A DNA stretch of 64,000 nt from Geobacter sp. (GCA_003314535.1 POSG01000004.1:1-64000), one strand, 5' to 3'. Positions 33,034-43,530 are shown, numbered from the stretch's first letter. Program-made: numbers and translations. Notes: a model not told the origin generated them from the letters alone.

Positions 33034-34434
33034 ATGAATTCGGTTGCAGCGATAATTTTGGCCGCGGGAAAGGGCACAAGGATGAAGTCCGGCCTTGTCA
33101 AGGTCATGCACCACCTTGCGGGGGAGCCGCTCATAGACTATCCGGTCACTGCCGCGTTGAATGCGGGCGCGTCACGGATTGTCATCGTGATCGGTCACCA
33201 GGCTGAAACAGTGCAGTCATTCTATTCCGGCCGTGATGGAATAGCTTTCGCGATCCAGGCCGAACAGAACGGCACCGGTCATGCGGTGGCCTGTGCTGCT
33301 CCACTGCTCAGTGATTTCCGCGGGAAAGTGCTGATCCTGTGCGGCGACGTGCCGCTCATCAAGGAAGAGACTCTCAACGGCATGGTTCATGAGCATGAAC
33401 TGCAAGGCGCGGTTGTCACTGTGCTTACTACGGAAGTCGAAAATCCCCGCGGGTATGGCCGGATTCTCAAGAACGAAGCCGGCCACGTGATCGGGATAGT
33501 CGAGGAGAAGGACGCCACCGACGGGCAGCGTGCCATACGGGAAATCAATTCGGGAATCTACTGCGTCGAGTCCGGATTCCTGTTCGATGCCGTGGCCGGA
33601 CTTTCCAGCGACAATGCCCAGGGGGAGTATTACCTTACGGATATCATGCGCATTGCCGCGGAAAAAGGGCTTAAATGCATTTCCCATCCCATCGATGATG
33701 CCCTGGAAGTAATGGGAATAAATGACCGCGTGCAACTGGCCGAAGCCGAGGCTGCGCTCAGGACAAGGACCAATGATGCTTTCATGCGCGACGGCGTCAC
33801 TATCCGGGATCCGAAAACCGCATACCTCGATCCGGGAACGGTGATCGGCCGCGACACGGTCATCCACCCCAATGTGCACATTTCCGGAGACAGCGTGATC
33901 GGCGAGCAATGCGTCATAGAGCCGTCAGTAGTGATTCGTGGATGCCGGATAGGCAACGGGGTCATCGTGAAGGCCGGGTCCGTGCTGGAGGGTTCCATTG
34001 TTCACGATTCGGTGTCCATCGGACCCATGGCCCACCTCCGCCCCGGCACGGAACTGCTGGAAGAGGTGAAGATCGGCAACTTCGTCGAAACGAAGAAGAT
34101 CGTCATGGGCAAGGGCTCCAAGGCTTCCCACCTCACCTACCTGGGGGACGCGAGTATCGGCAGCGAGGTAAACATCGGCTGCGGCACCATCACCTGCAAT
34201 TATGACGGAGTGGCAAAGCACCGGACTGTGATCGGGGATAATGTGTTCGTGGGCAGCGATGTGCAGTTCGTTGCTCCGGTGACGGTGGGCAGCAATTCGC
34301 TTATCGCCGCCGGCAGCACAGTGACCCGCGATGTCCCTCCCGACTCGCTCGCCATCGCCCGCTCCCAGCAGGTGAACAAGGAAGGGTGGGTGAAGGAACG
34401 GGCGCGGGGCGCAAAGCGCAAGGCACAAGATTAG
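33034..34434 (+). CDS. glmU: Bifunctional UDP-GlcNAc pyrophosphorylase / GlcN-1-P acetyltransferase
   Basis: 466 aa. The N-terminal nucleotidyltransferase begins [16 protein letters not shown] (the signature Gly-rich loop with Arg and Lys) and includes [11 protein letters not shown] and LCGDVPL. The C-terminal half is a left-handed beta-helix of hexapeptide repeats with [23 protein letters not shown], the acetyl-CoA/active-site region of GlmU. It makes UDP-N-acetylglucosamine for peptidoglycan and lipopolysaccharide. It is followed after 16 bases by glmS, which supplies glucosamine-6-phosphate to the same pathway. Confidence 0.97.
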   Translation: MNSVAAIILAAGKGTRMKSGLVKVMHHLAGEPLIDYPVTAALNAGASRIVIVIGHQAETVQSFYSGRDGIAFAIQAEQNGTGHAVACAAPLLSDFRGKVLILCGDVPLIKEETLNGMVHEHELQGAVVTVLTTEVENPRGYGRILKNEAGHVIGIVEEKDATDGQRAIREINSGIYCVESGFLFDAVAGLSSDNAQGEYYLTDIMRIAAEKGLKCISHPIDDALEVMGINDRVQLAEAEAALRTRTNDAFMRDGVTIRDPKTAYLDPGTVIGRDTVIHPNVHISGDSVIGEQCVIEPSVVIRGCRIGNGVIVKAGSVLEGSIVHDSVSIGPMAHLRPGTELLEEVKIGNFVETKKIVMGKGSKASHLTYLGDASIGSEVNIGCGTITCNYDGVAKHRTVIGDNVFVGSDVQFVAPVTVGSNSLIAAGSTVTRDVPPDSLAIARSQQVNKEGWVKERARGAKRKAQD

Positions 34435-34450
34435 AGAACGGAGTGAATTC

Positions 34451-36280
34451 ATGTGCGGAATCGTAGCTTACATGGGAGGGCAGGAAGCCACCCCGATCAT
34501 TCTTGACGGTCTGAAAAAACTGGAATATCGCGGCTATGACTCCGCGGGAATCTGCACGCTGCAGGGCTGCAGTTGCGAGATCCGCCGGAGTGAGGGCAAG
34601 CTGGTGAACCTGGAGCAGCTGCTGGCGTCCCAGCCGCTCGCGGGTAAGATCGGCATCGGCCACACCCGCTGGGCGACCCACGGGAGACCTTCGGAGACCA
34701 ACGCCCATCCCCACAAGGCAGGACATTTCGTAGTGGTCCACAACGGCATCATCGAAAACTACCTGAGCCTGAAGGAGTCTCTGAAAGCGTCCGGGCATGT
34801 CTTCAAAAGCGAGACCGACACGGAGGTCATATCACACCTCATTGATGAAAAATACAAGGCCGTTCCTGATTTCGAAAAGGCCGTAAGGCTTGCCCTGGCC
34901 GAACTGAGGGGCGCCTATGCGGTGTGCATCCTCTGCGAAAAGGAGCCGGACATCCTGATCGCCGCCAAATACGGTTCCCCAATGGTGATCGGCCTCAACC
35001 CGGATGAATTTTTCGTTGCTTCCGACATTCCGGCGATCCTTTCCCATACCAGGGAGATGGTCTTCATGGAGGACGGAGAGATGGCCGTTTTCCGCGACGG
35101 GAAGGCGGCATTTTCATCGGTTGCCGGAGAATCCCTTGAGAAAAAGTCGCGCCACATCGACTGGTCCCCCCTCATGGCGGAAAAGGGGGGATACAAGCAC
35201 TTCATGCTCAAGGAGATTTTCGAGCAGCCAAGGGCTGTGCGCGACACCGTTGCCGGCCGGCTGCTGGAGGAAGAGGGCGATGTCCTCCTGGAAACGGTGG
35301 GGCTTACTAACGACCAGCTCCGCGCCATCGACAGGATTTACATCGTCGCCTGCGGCACATCCTGGCACGCGGCCCTGGTGGGGAAATTTCTCATAGAGGA
35401 GTACTGCCGCATTCCGGTAGAGGTGGATATTGCGTCGGAGTTTCGCTACCGGAAACCCATAGTCCACGACAAAACGCTCATTATTCCCATTTCCCAGTCC
35501 GGGGAGACTGCCGACACCCTTGCCGGGCTGCGCGAGGGCAAGGCACGGGGCGCCCGCATCCTGTCCATCTGCAACGTGGTCGATTCATCCATTGCACGGG
35601 AATCGGACGGCGTCATCTATACCCATGCCGGGCCGGAGATCGGCGTTGCGTCCACCAAGGCATTCGTGACCCAGCTGACGGCGCTCTACCTGCTCACCAT
35701 CAGGCTCGGTCGCGCCGTCGGCACCCTGAACGGGGAGCAGGCCAAGGAGATGATCGGTTCTCTCCTTCGCATTCCCGCACTGATGGAAGAAACCTTGCAG
35801 TTGAACCCGCTGCTGGAGAAAGTCGCCCGCACATACATGCACGCTTCGGATTTTCTTTACCTTGGACGCGGCATAAACTACCCGATTGCCCTGGAGGGAG
35901 CGCTTAAGCTGAAGGAGATTTCCTACATCCATGCAGAGGGGTACCCGGCGGGCGAAATGAAACATGGGCCCATCGCGCTTATCGACGAGAAAATGCCGGT
36001 GGTAGTGCTCGCCCCGCGCACGGAGAGCTACGAGAAGGTGGCTTCCAACATGGAGGAGGTTATAGCTCGCGGAGGCCGCGTCATCGCGCTGTGCACAGCG
36101 GGGGACGAGGAGCTGAAGCAAAAGGCCGAGGTTGCCATAGAGGTTCCGGAATGCCGCAGCGACCTGGTGCCGGTGCTGCTTTCGATCCCGCTCCAGCTGC
36201 TCGCCTACCACGTGGCGGTCATGAAGGGGACCGACGTCGATCAGCCGAGGAATTTGGCAAAATCTGTAACCGTTGAATAA
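34451..36280 (+). CDS. glmS: Glutamine--fructose-6-phosphate aminotransferase
   Basis: 609 aa, standard length. It begins MCGIVAYMG, with Cys2 the glutaminase nucleophile, then GHTRWATHG and [10 protein letters not shown] of the class II glutaminase domain. Two SIS domains follow, with [34 protein letters not shown], and the C-terminal [13 protein letters not shown]. It makes glucosamine-6-phosphate, the entry point to UDP-GlcNAc. Cotranscribed with glmU; a terminator lies 120 bases after the stop. No glmS ribozyme was recognised in the 16-base gap. Confidence 0.97.
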   Translation: MCGIVAYMGGQEATPIILDGLKKLEYRGYDSAGICTLQGCSCEIRRSEGKLVNLEQLLASQPLAGKIGIGHTRWATHGRPSETNAHPHKAGHFVVVHNGIIENYLSLKESLKASGHVFKSETDTEVISHLIDEKYKAVPDFEKAVRLALAELRGAYAVCILCEKEPDILIAAKYGSPMVIGLNPDEFFVASDIPAILSHTREMVFMEDGEMAVFRDGKAAFSSVAGESLEKKSRHIDWSPLMAEKGGYKHFMLKEIFEQPRAVRDTVAGRLLEEEGDVLLETVGLTNDQLRAIDRIYIVACGTSWHAALVGKFLIEEYCRIPVEVDIASEFRYRKPIVHDKTLIIPISQSGETADTLAGLREGKARGARILSICNVVDSSIARESDGVIYTHAGPEIGVASTKAFVTQLTALYLLTIRLGRAVGTLNGEQAKEMIGSLLRIPALMEETLQLNPLLEKVARTYMHASDFLYLGRGINYPIALEGALKLKEISYIHAEGYPAGEMKHGPIALIDEKMPVVVLAPRTESYEKVASNMEEVIARGGRVIALCTAGDEELKQKAEVAIEVPECRSDLVPVLLSIPLQLLAYHVAVMKGTDVDQPRNLAKSVTVE

Positions 36281-36400
36281 TAAGGATCAGCGATAGAATG
36301 CTTGTGTATCCTTGAAATAAAGTTGGAAACTTTGAAAAAAGTTGGAAACCGGTTTCCTTTATAAAATGATGAATTTCTAAGTTTGTCCCTGAACAAACTG

Positions 36401-36431
36401 AAAGGCCTTTCGCTCTGGAAGGCCTTTTCAT
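36401..36431 (+). terminator. Intrinsic terminator after glmS
   Basis: AAAGGCCTT and AAGGCCTTT pair around TCGCTCTGG, followed by TCATTTG; a moderate T-tract. Nothing else is recognised in 36281-36600. Confidence 0.6.
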
Positions 36432-36604
36432 TTGTGCGCCGTGCCTGGCGCTGTCCGTGACCCGCCCCGATCTTTATGCACCAGCAATTCCAACAGATAT
36501 TACCAACAGATATTACACAGAGAAGTGTCAAACCTGAGAGGCGATGCCGGGTTAAATTTCCACGTGATTCAAAGACGTGATTTTCTTGTTGTTGATTTTC
36601 TTGA

Positions 36605-36633
36605 TTGACATGTGTAATTGATAATTATATATT
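36605..36633 (+). promoter_or_regulatory. Strong sigma70-type promoter before the 80-aa peptide gene
   Basis: TTGACA (36605-36610), exactly 17 bases, TATATT (36628-36633). It leaves a leader of about 150 bases containing an inverted repeat CCGAACA/TGTTCGG, which could be an operator or RNA hairpin. Confidence 0.7.
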
Positions 36634-36790
36634 TTTATAAAAATATATGGTGTGCCGAACAATTACCGCTGCATGTTCGGAAAATCATGGATAAATTGAA
36701 GAAAGGAGGGAAACTGGCCGATTGTCGGCAGGACGAAAGCATCAGTTCCAAGCACGAAAAACAGCATTTTCAATGAAAGGAGAATGAGCC

Positions 36791-37033
36791 ATGATTAAAG
36801 ATCCGACGCACATAAGCGACTACCCTTTCTGGTGGAGATTTGCGGATCCTGCTCCAGATTTCCTTAAGCACCTGAAAGAAGAAGAGATTCGAGTCATTAT
36901 TGCCCATCAAATCGAATCACAGGTTACCGCCGTCAAAAGACAACAGGAATTCCTGAAAGCGCAGGTTGAAGATTTGGCAGCCATGGAACAGAGGCTTGTC
37001 CAAATAAAAACCATGATCGAAAAAAGAAAGTGA
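36791..37033 (+). CDS. 80-aa peptide upstream of B12 radical SAM gene
   Basis: Not recognised. The ATG follows AAAGGAGAATGAGCC, a strong RBS. The first about 25 residues are rich in aromatics and Pro (HISDYPFWWRFADPAPDF); the rest is a charged amphipathic helix with no Cys (QQEFLKAQVEDLAAMEQRL). No signal peptide. It is followed after 140 bases by a cobalamin-type radical SAM gene, with two strong hairpins in between. That layout is common for a precursor peptide and its maturase, but could equally be a helical accessory protein. Confidence 0.6.
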   Translation: MIKDPTHISDYPFWWRFADPAPDFLKHLKEEEIRVIIAHQIESQVTAVKRQQEFLKAQVEDLAAMEQRLVQIKTMIEKRK

Positions 37034-37091
37034 TAAGCGCCAATTTTAAGAATGGTGAAAAAATCATTTCAAGACGGTTATCTTTTCCCCA

Positions 37092-37148
37092 GGTGCGGCA
37101 CGGCCCTAGCTTGCCGCACCGTATCGCTACCCGCGACGCTTTCGCGGG
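37092..37148 (+). other. Two adjacent RNA hairpins between peptide and radical SAM gene
   Basis: GGTGCGGCA (37092-37100) pairs with TGCCGCACC (37112-37120). CCCGCGA (37130-37136) pairs with TCGCGGG (37142-37148). Neither has a clear T-run, so they look more like mRNA stabilisers or attenuating structures than full terminators. Confidence 0.6.
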
Positions 37149-37172
37149 GACTGTATTTATACGAGCGAATTT

Positions 37173-38735
37173 ATGTCGGAAATTCTCCTGATCGGTTACG
37201 AAAGTGAAGAAAACCTCGGTATCCGGTCGATTGCCGCCTACCTGGAAAAAATGGGGATCAGTGCCGCGATCATTGACTGTGGAAAAACGAGTAAAGAAGA
37301 AATTTTGTCATGGATTCAAAGAGATCTACCTAGAATCGTTGGCTTTTCACTTATCTTCCAGAGAATGATTTTCGACTTTGCCCGCTTGATTCAATACTTG
37401 CGGGACAATGGCGTTAAGTCGCATTTCACAATCGGGGGGCACTTCCCGACCATCGCTTATGAAGAGTTGCTGCGGATGGTTCAAGGATTGGATACCGTCG
37501 TACGCCATGAAGGCGAAGAAACCATTCTTGATCTCTATGGCAAGATAGAGAGCCCCGATCTCTGGCATACAATCCCCGGACTCGCCTACCGCGAAAACGG
37601 AACCGTCAGATCCTCCCGCCCGCGTCCCTTGATAGCCGAGCTCGATTCCCTTCCGTTTCCCGTCCGCGACAGTAAAGTGGAACGGGTTTTTGGACTGGAC
37701 ATCCGCTCCATTATTGCCGGCCGGGGGTGTTTCTTCAATTGCAGCTTCTGCAGTATTCATAAGTTCTATCATGACGTTCCAGGGCCAAAGCACAGGATGC
37801 GGTCACCGGTCAACATTGTTGACGAGATGGAGCAACTTTTTCACAGCGGCACGCGAATCTACAATTTCAAGGACGACAACCTCGGCACGAGGACGGCGAA
37901 ACAACGGGCGTGGATAGAGGAATTTGCCAGTGAGTTGGAAAAACGCGAGTTCTCCAATAATATCATGTGGCGGATATCCTGCCGGGTAGATGATGTAGAT
38001 GCGGGTGCTTTGTCACGTCTTGCATCGGTCGGTCTTAGGACCGTATATCTGGGTATCGAATCCGGAAGCGAGAAGGGACTCAAAACCGCCAACAAGCATT
38101 ACCACACGACGGACATCTACCAAGCAATCGAGACACTGGGAATGCTGGGAATCGACTACGAATACGGATTCATGTTGTTCGACCCGTACAGCACATTTGA
38201 TACCGTAAGAGAAAACCTGGATCTTCTTGCCTACCTCGGCCTAAACGGCCGGACCATCATCCGGTTCACGAAAATGTTTCCCTATGTCGGTACTCCTATC
38301 GAAAAAAGATTGAAGGATGAAGGGAGGCTGAAAGGTACCATGGCTTCGCCGGACTACGAATTCCCGGATCGGCGGTTGAACCTTCTCGAGGTTGTAATCT
38401 CGAACGCATTTCATAATCTGATTTTTGAGTATGACGGGCTTGGCCAGAAGCTGGATGACGCACGTTTCAAGGTTAAAGTCCTGCAAGAATTTTTCCCGGG
38501 GAAATTTGATACGGAAGGATATGAAGACTCGTTGAGGGAGATGACCGAATCCTGCAATTTTTCAGCGCTCGATACGCTGTACAAAGCTGTCGATTTTACT
38601 GAACACAGATCTTACGAAGAGATCCTCCATTCCTGGTGGCTTCTCGATCTGCTGATCAGACAGGAACTTTCATTCCAAGAGTCACTGAAAAAAAGGGTCG
38701 ACCGCTTTGCAGCCGGACTGGAGCGGTGCCAATAG
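37173..38735 (+). CDS. B12-binding-domain radical SAM enzyme
   Basis: 520 aa. Residues about 1-140 are a cobalamin-binding-type Rossmann domain (ILLIGYESEENLGIRSIAAYL, FTIGGHFPTIAYEELL). The radical SAM motif is CFFNCSFC (Cys-x3-Cys-x2-Cys) near residue 188, followed by a TIM-barrel with RISCRVDDVDAGAL and YLGIESGSEKGLK. Class B radical SAM enzymes of this form methylate or rearrange unactivated carbons. The substrate may be the 80-aa peptide upstream; a lipid or cofactor substrate is also possible. Its last 80 bases run antisense to the truncated RES gene. Confidence 0.8.
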   Translation: MSEILLIGYESEENLGIRSIAAYLEKMGISAAIIDCGKTSKEEILSWIQRDLPRIVGFSLIFQRMIFDFARLIQYLRDNGVKSHFTIGGHFPTIAYEELLRMVQGLDTVVRHEGEETILDLYGKIESPDLWHTIPGLAYRENGTVRSSRPRPLIAELDSLPFPVRDSKVERVFGLDIRSIIAGRGCFFNCSFCSIHKFYHDVPGPKHRMRSPVNIVDEMEQLFHSGTRIYNFKDDNLGTRTAKQRAWIEEFASELEKREFSNNIMWRISCRVDDVDAGALSRLASVGLRTVYLGIESGSEKGLKTANKHYHTTDIYQAIETLGMLGIDYEYGFMLFDPYSTFDTVRENLDLLAYLGLNGRTIIRFTKMFPYVGTPIEKRLKDEGRLKGTMASPDYEFPDRRLNLLEVVISNAFHNLIFEYDGLGQKLDDARFKVKVLQEFFPGKFDTEGYEDSLREMTESCNFSALDTLYKAVDFTEHRSYEEILHSWWLLDLLIRQELSFQESLKKRVDRFAAGLERCQ

Positions 38736-39216
38736 ACTGTGTAAATGAATAATCATTCGATAGCAGTTGGGGGAAGGCCTTTTCTTTTCCTACAAGGTCG
38801 AATAAGATTGCCTCGCAAAAAATGAGGTTAACCGCCCTTTCTCGGTCCACGATTTCGTTTAGTCCTTCAATATTCGATTCGTATTGAATCATGTGATATG
38901 TCGATTCGAAGATTGTAGTTGCCAACCTCTCTACGCTGCCGTACCACACACCAAAATTACCATCTCCATAGCGAGAGGCCATGAAGGGTTGTGTATCAAA
39001 TGGATATCCGATGGCCTGAGTGTAGTGGAATCCCCTCTCGATAAATCCTTTCGGTATATTTTCTTTCACCCTTGTTTCAATCCCTATGGCGAGGCTTGAT
39101 AACTCAGGGTCGCCGTCTGTCAGATCGTCGAATAAATCCTGTGACTCACGGAGTGAGACGATGTTGCGATAGACGTCTTGTCTGAAGTCTGTCGATTTAC
39201 TGAAAACATCACACAC
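38656..39216 (-). pseudogene. Truncated RES-domain toxin remnant
   Basis: About 186 aa from GTG 39216 (or GTG 39222). The body matches the RES toxin domain: SRYGDGNFGVWYGSVERLATTIFESTYH holds the Arg, Tyr and Glu expected for these NAD-degrading toxins. Similarity holds to about NDYSFTQSIG, then the reading frame runs antisense into the radical SAM gene and ends in an unrelated tail (RLQSGRPFFSV...). The usual C-terminal RES segment is absent, and no Xre-type antitoxin gene is present upstream in 39223-39511. Probably a decayed toxin cut by a recombination event near 38735. Confidence 0.6.
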
Positions 39217-39511
39217 TACCACCCCCTTTGGAAGTCCGGGTAACGCGAGATTTCAGCCATTTTATTTTCAGGTAGCCCGCCGAAGTTCACCCGGTGCAAC
39301 ATCTGAAAAAAGACCACCACCAGCTGTCAATTCTTGGCTCCAAATTTCTCCTTGCTCTTGGTAGTGCCTCTTGCTATAAATTCTGAGTTGCTTCTAAGAT
39401 CTTGCCGTTTGCCGCAGCTTCCCGGCTTTGTCTGTGGAGTTATTGCCTGAAGTCCACCTTCCCGCCGGGCGAATGTAATGTGCGGGAATAAACAATGATC
39501 CTGAGGGTGCG

Positions 39512-41308
39512 ATGACTATGCGAACCGATGAACAGCGCGATAAGTGCATCGATGTGCTCATGGAAAGAGTTCAAGCCCTTGAGGACGAGGTCTCAAAGCT
39601 GAAGGGCAAAACGCAGGCGGGCAAAAGTCCCGGAATGCTGCGGGAGCCCGAGCTTGAGGCAACCCGGGAGCCTGTTTCTGCCGGGACCGGGAAGGGCAGT
39701 ACCCCCGGCAGGCAGGCCGGGATATCAATGGAAAGCGCCATCGGAACCCGATGGATCGGCCGTATCGGGGTGCTGGCCATTCTCGTCGGGGTCGCTTTTT
39801 TTCTCAAGTACTCTTTCGACAACAAGCTGATCGGGGAAACCGGGCGGGTCATGCTCGGGATCTTCTGGGGCGCCGCGTTTATCGGGGCAGGGGAATACCT
39901 CCGGAAAAAAAGGAACATGGGACTTTACGGCCAGATGCTGAGCGGCGGAGGCCTTGCAGTGCTTTACCTGGCCCTGTATGCCGCTTTTGCGCTCTACCAC
40001 CTGATCCCGGTCCCACTGGCGGCCGCGGGCATGCTGGCGGTCACGACCACGGGAATAACGCTTTCCGTAAGATATTCTGCGTATTCTCTTGCTGCAATCG
40101 CCCTGCTGGGCGGTTTTCTCACGCCGGTCATGCTCTCTACCGGGCAAAATCGGCCGCTAAGCCTGTTCGGCTATGTCCTGCTGCTGGATATGGGCGTGCT
40201 GTTTCTGCTCCGTTTCCGTCAATGGCCGTCACTTGCTGCCGCTTCCCTTTTCGGCACGGTATTGCTGTATTCAGGCTGGCATTCCGAATATTTCGACAAT
40301 GACCAGCGCTGGCTCGCCTTTGGCATCATCGCGGCATTTTTTGTTTTCTATAACCTTTACATATTTTTATCACGCCTCTATTTTAAAAATGATGAATCGA
40401 GGTTCGATCAGACCGTAATCTTCGGGTCGGCGGCCTTTTTCCTGCTGGCGTTTTTCGCGCAACAGCACTGGAAGTCGACCTGGCCGGTGAAGACCTTCAC
40501 TTTGGCCCTCGCCGGGTGGGAAATCGGCCTGGCAGAACTTGTGAGGCGTTGTGTGCCGCAATCACGGTTGACTGCCGCAGCCTATGCTGCTGTTTCCGTG
40601 ATAACGACCGTCATAGCGACTTTTGTCGCCCTGGAACAGCGTTGGGTTCTGCCTGCACTGGCGGCAGAAATGGTTGCCCTGGGATGGATCGGGCTTCGAC
40701 TTGATTTCCCCGTGCTGCTTCGCGGGGCCTATCTGCTCGGGCTGGTTGTCTTGTTCCGTTTTTTCGATGACATTGCCATTTATCTGGAGCCTTTCGAGCA
40801 CTTTGTCCCGGTTTTCAACGGCCGCTTCCTTGTCTGTGCCAGTGCCGCGGCGGGTTTCTATGCCTTTCTGATCATCATGGTGCGCCACCGGGAAAAGCTT
40901 GGCCCAAATGAGCGTCTCTCGATCGGCATAACTTTTATCCTTACCCAGGCCCTGTCCCTCGCATTGATGTCGGTTGAGGTCCATGATTTCTTCCGCTTCC
41001 GTTCGCCCGCCCAACTCCTTGACTGGCAAGCTTCCCACTATGCATACCAGCTTACCCTCTCGGTTCTCTGGGCACTGTATGCTTCTCTTTTGACGGGGGT
41101 CGGCATCTTCAGGCGGATCCGGGGCGCCCGTGTCCTGGGAATCCTGCTTTTGGGCGCAACGGTGTTGAAGGTGTTTCTGGTCGACCTGTCCGCGCTGCAA
41201 ACCTTCTATCGCATCATCTCATTCATAGTGCTCGGCCTCTTGTTGCTGGCTGTTTCCTATGGCTACAACCGTTTCAGACACTTCATCTTCGGAGAAGATC
41301 AGACATGA
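39512..41308 (+). CDS. DUF2339 multi-pass membrane protein
   Basis: 598 aa. A short N-terminal coiled coil (ALEDEVSKLKGK) and Pro/Gly-rich linker precede about 14 or more hydrophobic helices; GTRWIGRIGVLAILVGVAFFLKYSFDN is typical of the family's first membrane segment. RBS GAGGG. Function unknown. It overlaps the next gene by four bases (ATGA); DUF2339 and DUF3999 proteins often occur as such a pair, so they probably act together in the envelope. Confidence 0.85.
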   Translation: MTMRTDEQRDKCIDVLMERVQALEDEVSKLKGKTQAGKSPGMLREPELEATREPVSAGTGKGSTPGRQAGISMESAIGTRWIGRIGVLAILVGVAFFLKYSFDNKLIGETGRVMLGIFWGAAFIGAGEYLRKKRNMGLYGQMLSGGGLAVLYLALYAAFALYHLIPVPLAAAGMLAVTTTGITLSVRYSAYSLAAIALLGGFLTPVMLSTGQNRPLSLFGYVLLLDMGVLFLLRFRQWPSLAAASLFGTVLLYSGWHSEYFDNDQRWLAFGIIAAFFVFYNLYIFLSRLYFKNDESRFDQTVIFGSAAFFLLAFFAQQHWKSTWPVKTFTLALAGWEIGLAELVRRCVPQSRLTAAAYAAVSVITTVIATFVALEQRWVLPALAAEMVALGWIGLRLDFPVLLRGAYLLGLVVLFRFFDDIAIYLEPFEHFVPVFNGRFLVCASAAAGFYAFLIIMVRHREKLGPNERLSIGITFILTQALSLALMSVEVHDFFRFRSPAQLLDWQASHYAYQLTLSVLWALYASLLTGVGIFRRIRGARVLGILLLGATVLKVFLVDLSALQTFYRIISFIVLGLLLLAVSYGYNRFRHFIFGEDQT

Positions 41309-42576
41309 CAAGATTTCTTTCATGTACACTCTTATTTGTCCACCTGTTATTCATCGGGACATCTGGCCAGTGCAATTCATTCGACGAGCGTCTCTGGGAG
41401 AAGTATGCGGAGATCGATGCATCCAATGCAAGGGGCAGGGGAAGCCTGGCAGGGGTGTACCTGGAGCCGCAGCAAGTCGGTGATGTGACCGCGAGAACAC
41501 CTTTTGCCGACTTACGGGTAGTTACGGACCGCAAGGAAGAGGTCCCATGGCAGATCATACCGAGAAAGCCGGGGAAGCAAAAAGAAGAAGTGCCTGCTCA
41601 GGTGCGAAATCTCTCGAGCACAGGGACAGGTGAAACCTGGCTTGAAATGCTGATCGGGAAGCAAGAGCCCCGTGTCAACGCGGTGGAAATCATCACCTCC
41701 GATACCGACTTCTCGCGGCAGGTTCAGGTGCTTGGCAGCCCGGATGGCAAAAGCTGGAATACCATCCGCACGGATGGGGTGATTTTCGACATCACCAGGG
41801 GCGAAAAACTCCGCCACACCCGTATCACCTTCCCTCAGACCAGCTTTCGCCATCTCGCGCTGAAGATCGCCAACAGCAATGCGCAACCATTATCAATATC
41901 CGATGTGAAGGTGCTGCAGGAAAGCGATGTGCAGGGGGAAACCTACACGATTTGGGGAAAGACCGAAAATCCGCAGGTGAGCGCGTCGAATAAGGAAAGC
42001 AGTGTCGTTGTTCGCATGAACACGGTTTTTCCGCTCGATCGCCTGGTAATTTCCACAGCTGAGCGCAATTTCCAGCGCTCAGTGGAGGTACAGGTCAAAC
42101 TGGACAAGGGAGACTGGCAACCCTGGGCGCAGGGAACGATTTTCAATTTCGATATGCCGACCATGCATGAGTCGCAACTGGCAGTTGAAATGCCGGAGAT
42201 TGCGGCCAGGGAATTCCGCCTGGTATTCAGGAATCTCGACAGCCCGCCGCTTTCCATTACCAGTGTGAATGGCGAAGGTTATCGCAGGCTGCTGGTTTTC
42301 AAACAGCAGGCGGACCGGAAACTGTACCTGTTCTGGGGCAACCCGCTGGCGCAACGACCTCAGTATGACCTGGACGGCTTCATTGCTAAACAAAGGCCGG
42401 AGGAATTGCCGATGGCGCACTTCGGCCAACCCCGGCCAAACACCAGGTTCGCAGGCAGTACTGCCCGGCTTCCCTTTACCGAACGCTACCGGTTCCTGCT
42501 TTACGCTGTCATTGCCATGGCTATAGCAGGTCTCATATTTGTTCAGTATAGGGTTTTGAAGAGAGTCGAAAAGTGA
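41305..42576 (+). CDS. DUF3999 membrane-anchored protein
   Basis: 423 aa. N-terminal signal peptide (to about residue 22), a long beta-rich periplasmic region with discoidin-like segments (QVLGSPDGKSWNTI, FRHLALKIANSN), and one C-terminal membrane helix (FLLYAVIAMAIAGLIFVQY) with a short basic cytoplasmic tail. Translationally coupled to the DUF2339 gene. Function unknown; the architecture suggests a periplasmic ligand-binding partner for the polytopic protein. Confidence 0.8.
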   Translation: MTRFLSCTLLFVHLLFIGTSGQCNSFDERLWEKYAEIDASNARGRGSLAGVYLEPQQVGDVTARTPFADLRVVTDRKEEVPWQIIPRKPGKQKEEVPAQVRNLSSTGTGETWLEMLIGKQEPRVNAVEIITSDTDFSRQVQVLGSPDGKSWNTIRTDGVIFDITRGEKLRHTRITFPQTSFRHLALKIANSNAQPLSISDVKVLQESDVQGETYTIWGKTENPQVSASNKESSVVVRMNTVFPLDRLVISTAERNFQRSVEVQVKLDKGDWQPWAQGTIFNFDMPTMHESQLAVEMPEIAAREFRLVFRNLDSPPLSITSVNGEGYRRLLVFKQQADRKLYLFWGNPLAQRPQYDLDGFIAKQRPEELPMAHFGQPRPNTRFAGSTARLPFTERYRFLLYAVIAMAIAGLIFVQYRVLKRVEK

Positions 42577-42718
42577 GAGATTCTCTGGGGGCGTTCTTGT
42601 AATAACTTACCTGTACAAGCATTCGTCAAAACGCTGATTCAAGAATGCCCCTGCTCTGGGGAGTGAAGTTGAAACCTAGGGTCTTCGCCGGAAAGGAACA
42701 CGAGTTGCCGTCATCGGG

Positions 42719-43060
42719 TTATTGTCTTGATGCCGAGCGATGCGATTTTTTCCATGCTGGTTTATCCCAGAAACACAATCCCGCCCTGAACTTTCCTCGG
42801 GCAGGCATCACCCAGACCACCTGTGCATAGACGGGGAGATTTATTTTGGCTTCGGCGACAGGAAAATAGAGCTTCAGCAGATTGCCTTCCTCAAGCGAAC
42901 AATCCGTTATCAGGCCTATTCCACCATGGCTGATGTCTACCCCCAACCCGTTTTCGGGCACGTGTTCCAACTGCCCGTGTTTCAGCTTGCTCATTTCGAT
43001 CCTTACGGTCTGGCAGATGAATTTACGGCCGAACGATCTTTTCTCCGCATTTATATTCAT
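42719..43060 (-). CDS. PilZ-domain protein
   Basis: 113 aa from ATG 43060. It carries both c-di-GMP contact motifs of PilZ domains: RxxxR (RSFGR) near the N-terminus and D/NxSxxG (DISHGG) about 38 residues later. It is therefore a candidate cyclic-di-GMP receptor. A TTG 81 bases upstream could extend it, but MNINAEKRSF looks like a normal PilZ N-terminus. It stands alone; no motility or polymer gene is adjacent. Confidence 0.8.
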   Translation of the reverse strand: MNINAEKRSFGRKFICQTVRIEMSKLKHGQLEHVPENGLGVDISHGGIGLITDCSLEEGNLLKLYFPVAEAKINLPVYAQVVWVMPARGKFRAGLCFWDKPAWKKSHRSASRQ

Positions 43061-43530
43061 GGCAGCTGTCGAAAACCTCGCAATTGCAGGCAGCAGGAAT
43101 CTTTTGCAGTGATTCCGAGAAGTTTGCCATAACAGGAGCAACTATTGCAAGAGATATTATACAACCAACATCTTTAATTAAGAATATAATTTTGCGATGA
43201 ATTATCAAGACATCTGGCGGGAGATATTTCATTATTCATTATTTCATTGCGAGGGAACAGGTGCAAGTGGGTGCATAAGGATTCCGTCTGAAGACAGATG
43301 AAAACCATGATTTTGAGTGTTGATATTATGTGTTTTGAGGATTATCATCCTGGATCAAACGTGTTCGGGGGGCATCCATTCTATAAAAACAATTCACGGG
43401 TTATTCGTGAGAAAGAATATTACAGTTTGCAGCAGGTTATGCTGATAAATGAGAGAAGAGGCCTGTCTTCATGAAAAAGACAAGGCATTGCCAAGTTTTG
43501 AACGACAATCTCAAAGACGGAGGTAAACCC
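43061..43530. other. Intergenic region, possible 58-codon ORF
   Basis: AT-rich 470 bases between divergent PilZ and Kunitz genes. An ORF at 43298-43474 (58 aa, plus strand) ends in ATGA overlapping an upstream in-frame ATG (43471) of the Kunitz gene, but it has no clear RBS and no recognised similarity. No convincing promoter was found by eye. Confidence 0.25.

Noticed and set aside
34435-34450. glmS ribozyme upstream of glmS
   Set aside because: Only 16 bases separate glmU and glmS and no ribozyme core is present.
42587-42651. Inverted repeat GGGGGCGTTCTTG ... CAAGAATGCCCC as a terminator
   Set aside because: The loop is about 40 bases and no T-run follows; too weak to call.
43298-43474. 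58-codon ORF before the Kunitz gene as a RiPP precursor
   Set aside because: No clear RBS, no Cys-rich or repeat core, no recognised similarity; kept only as a note.
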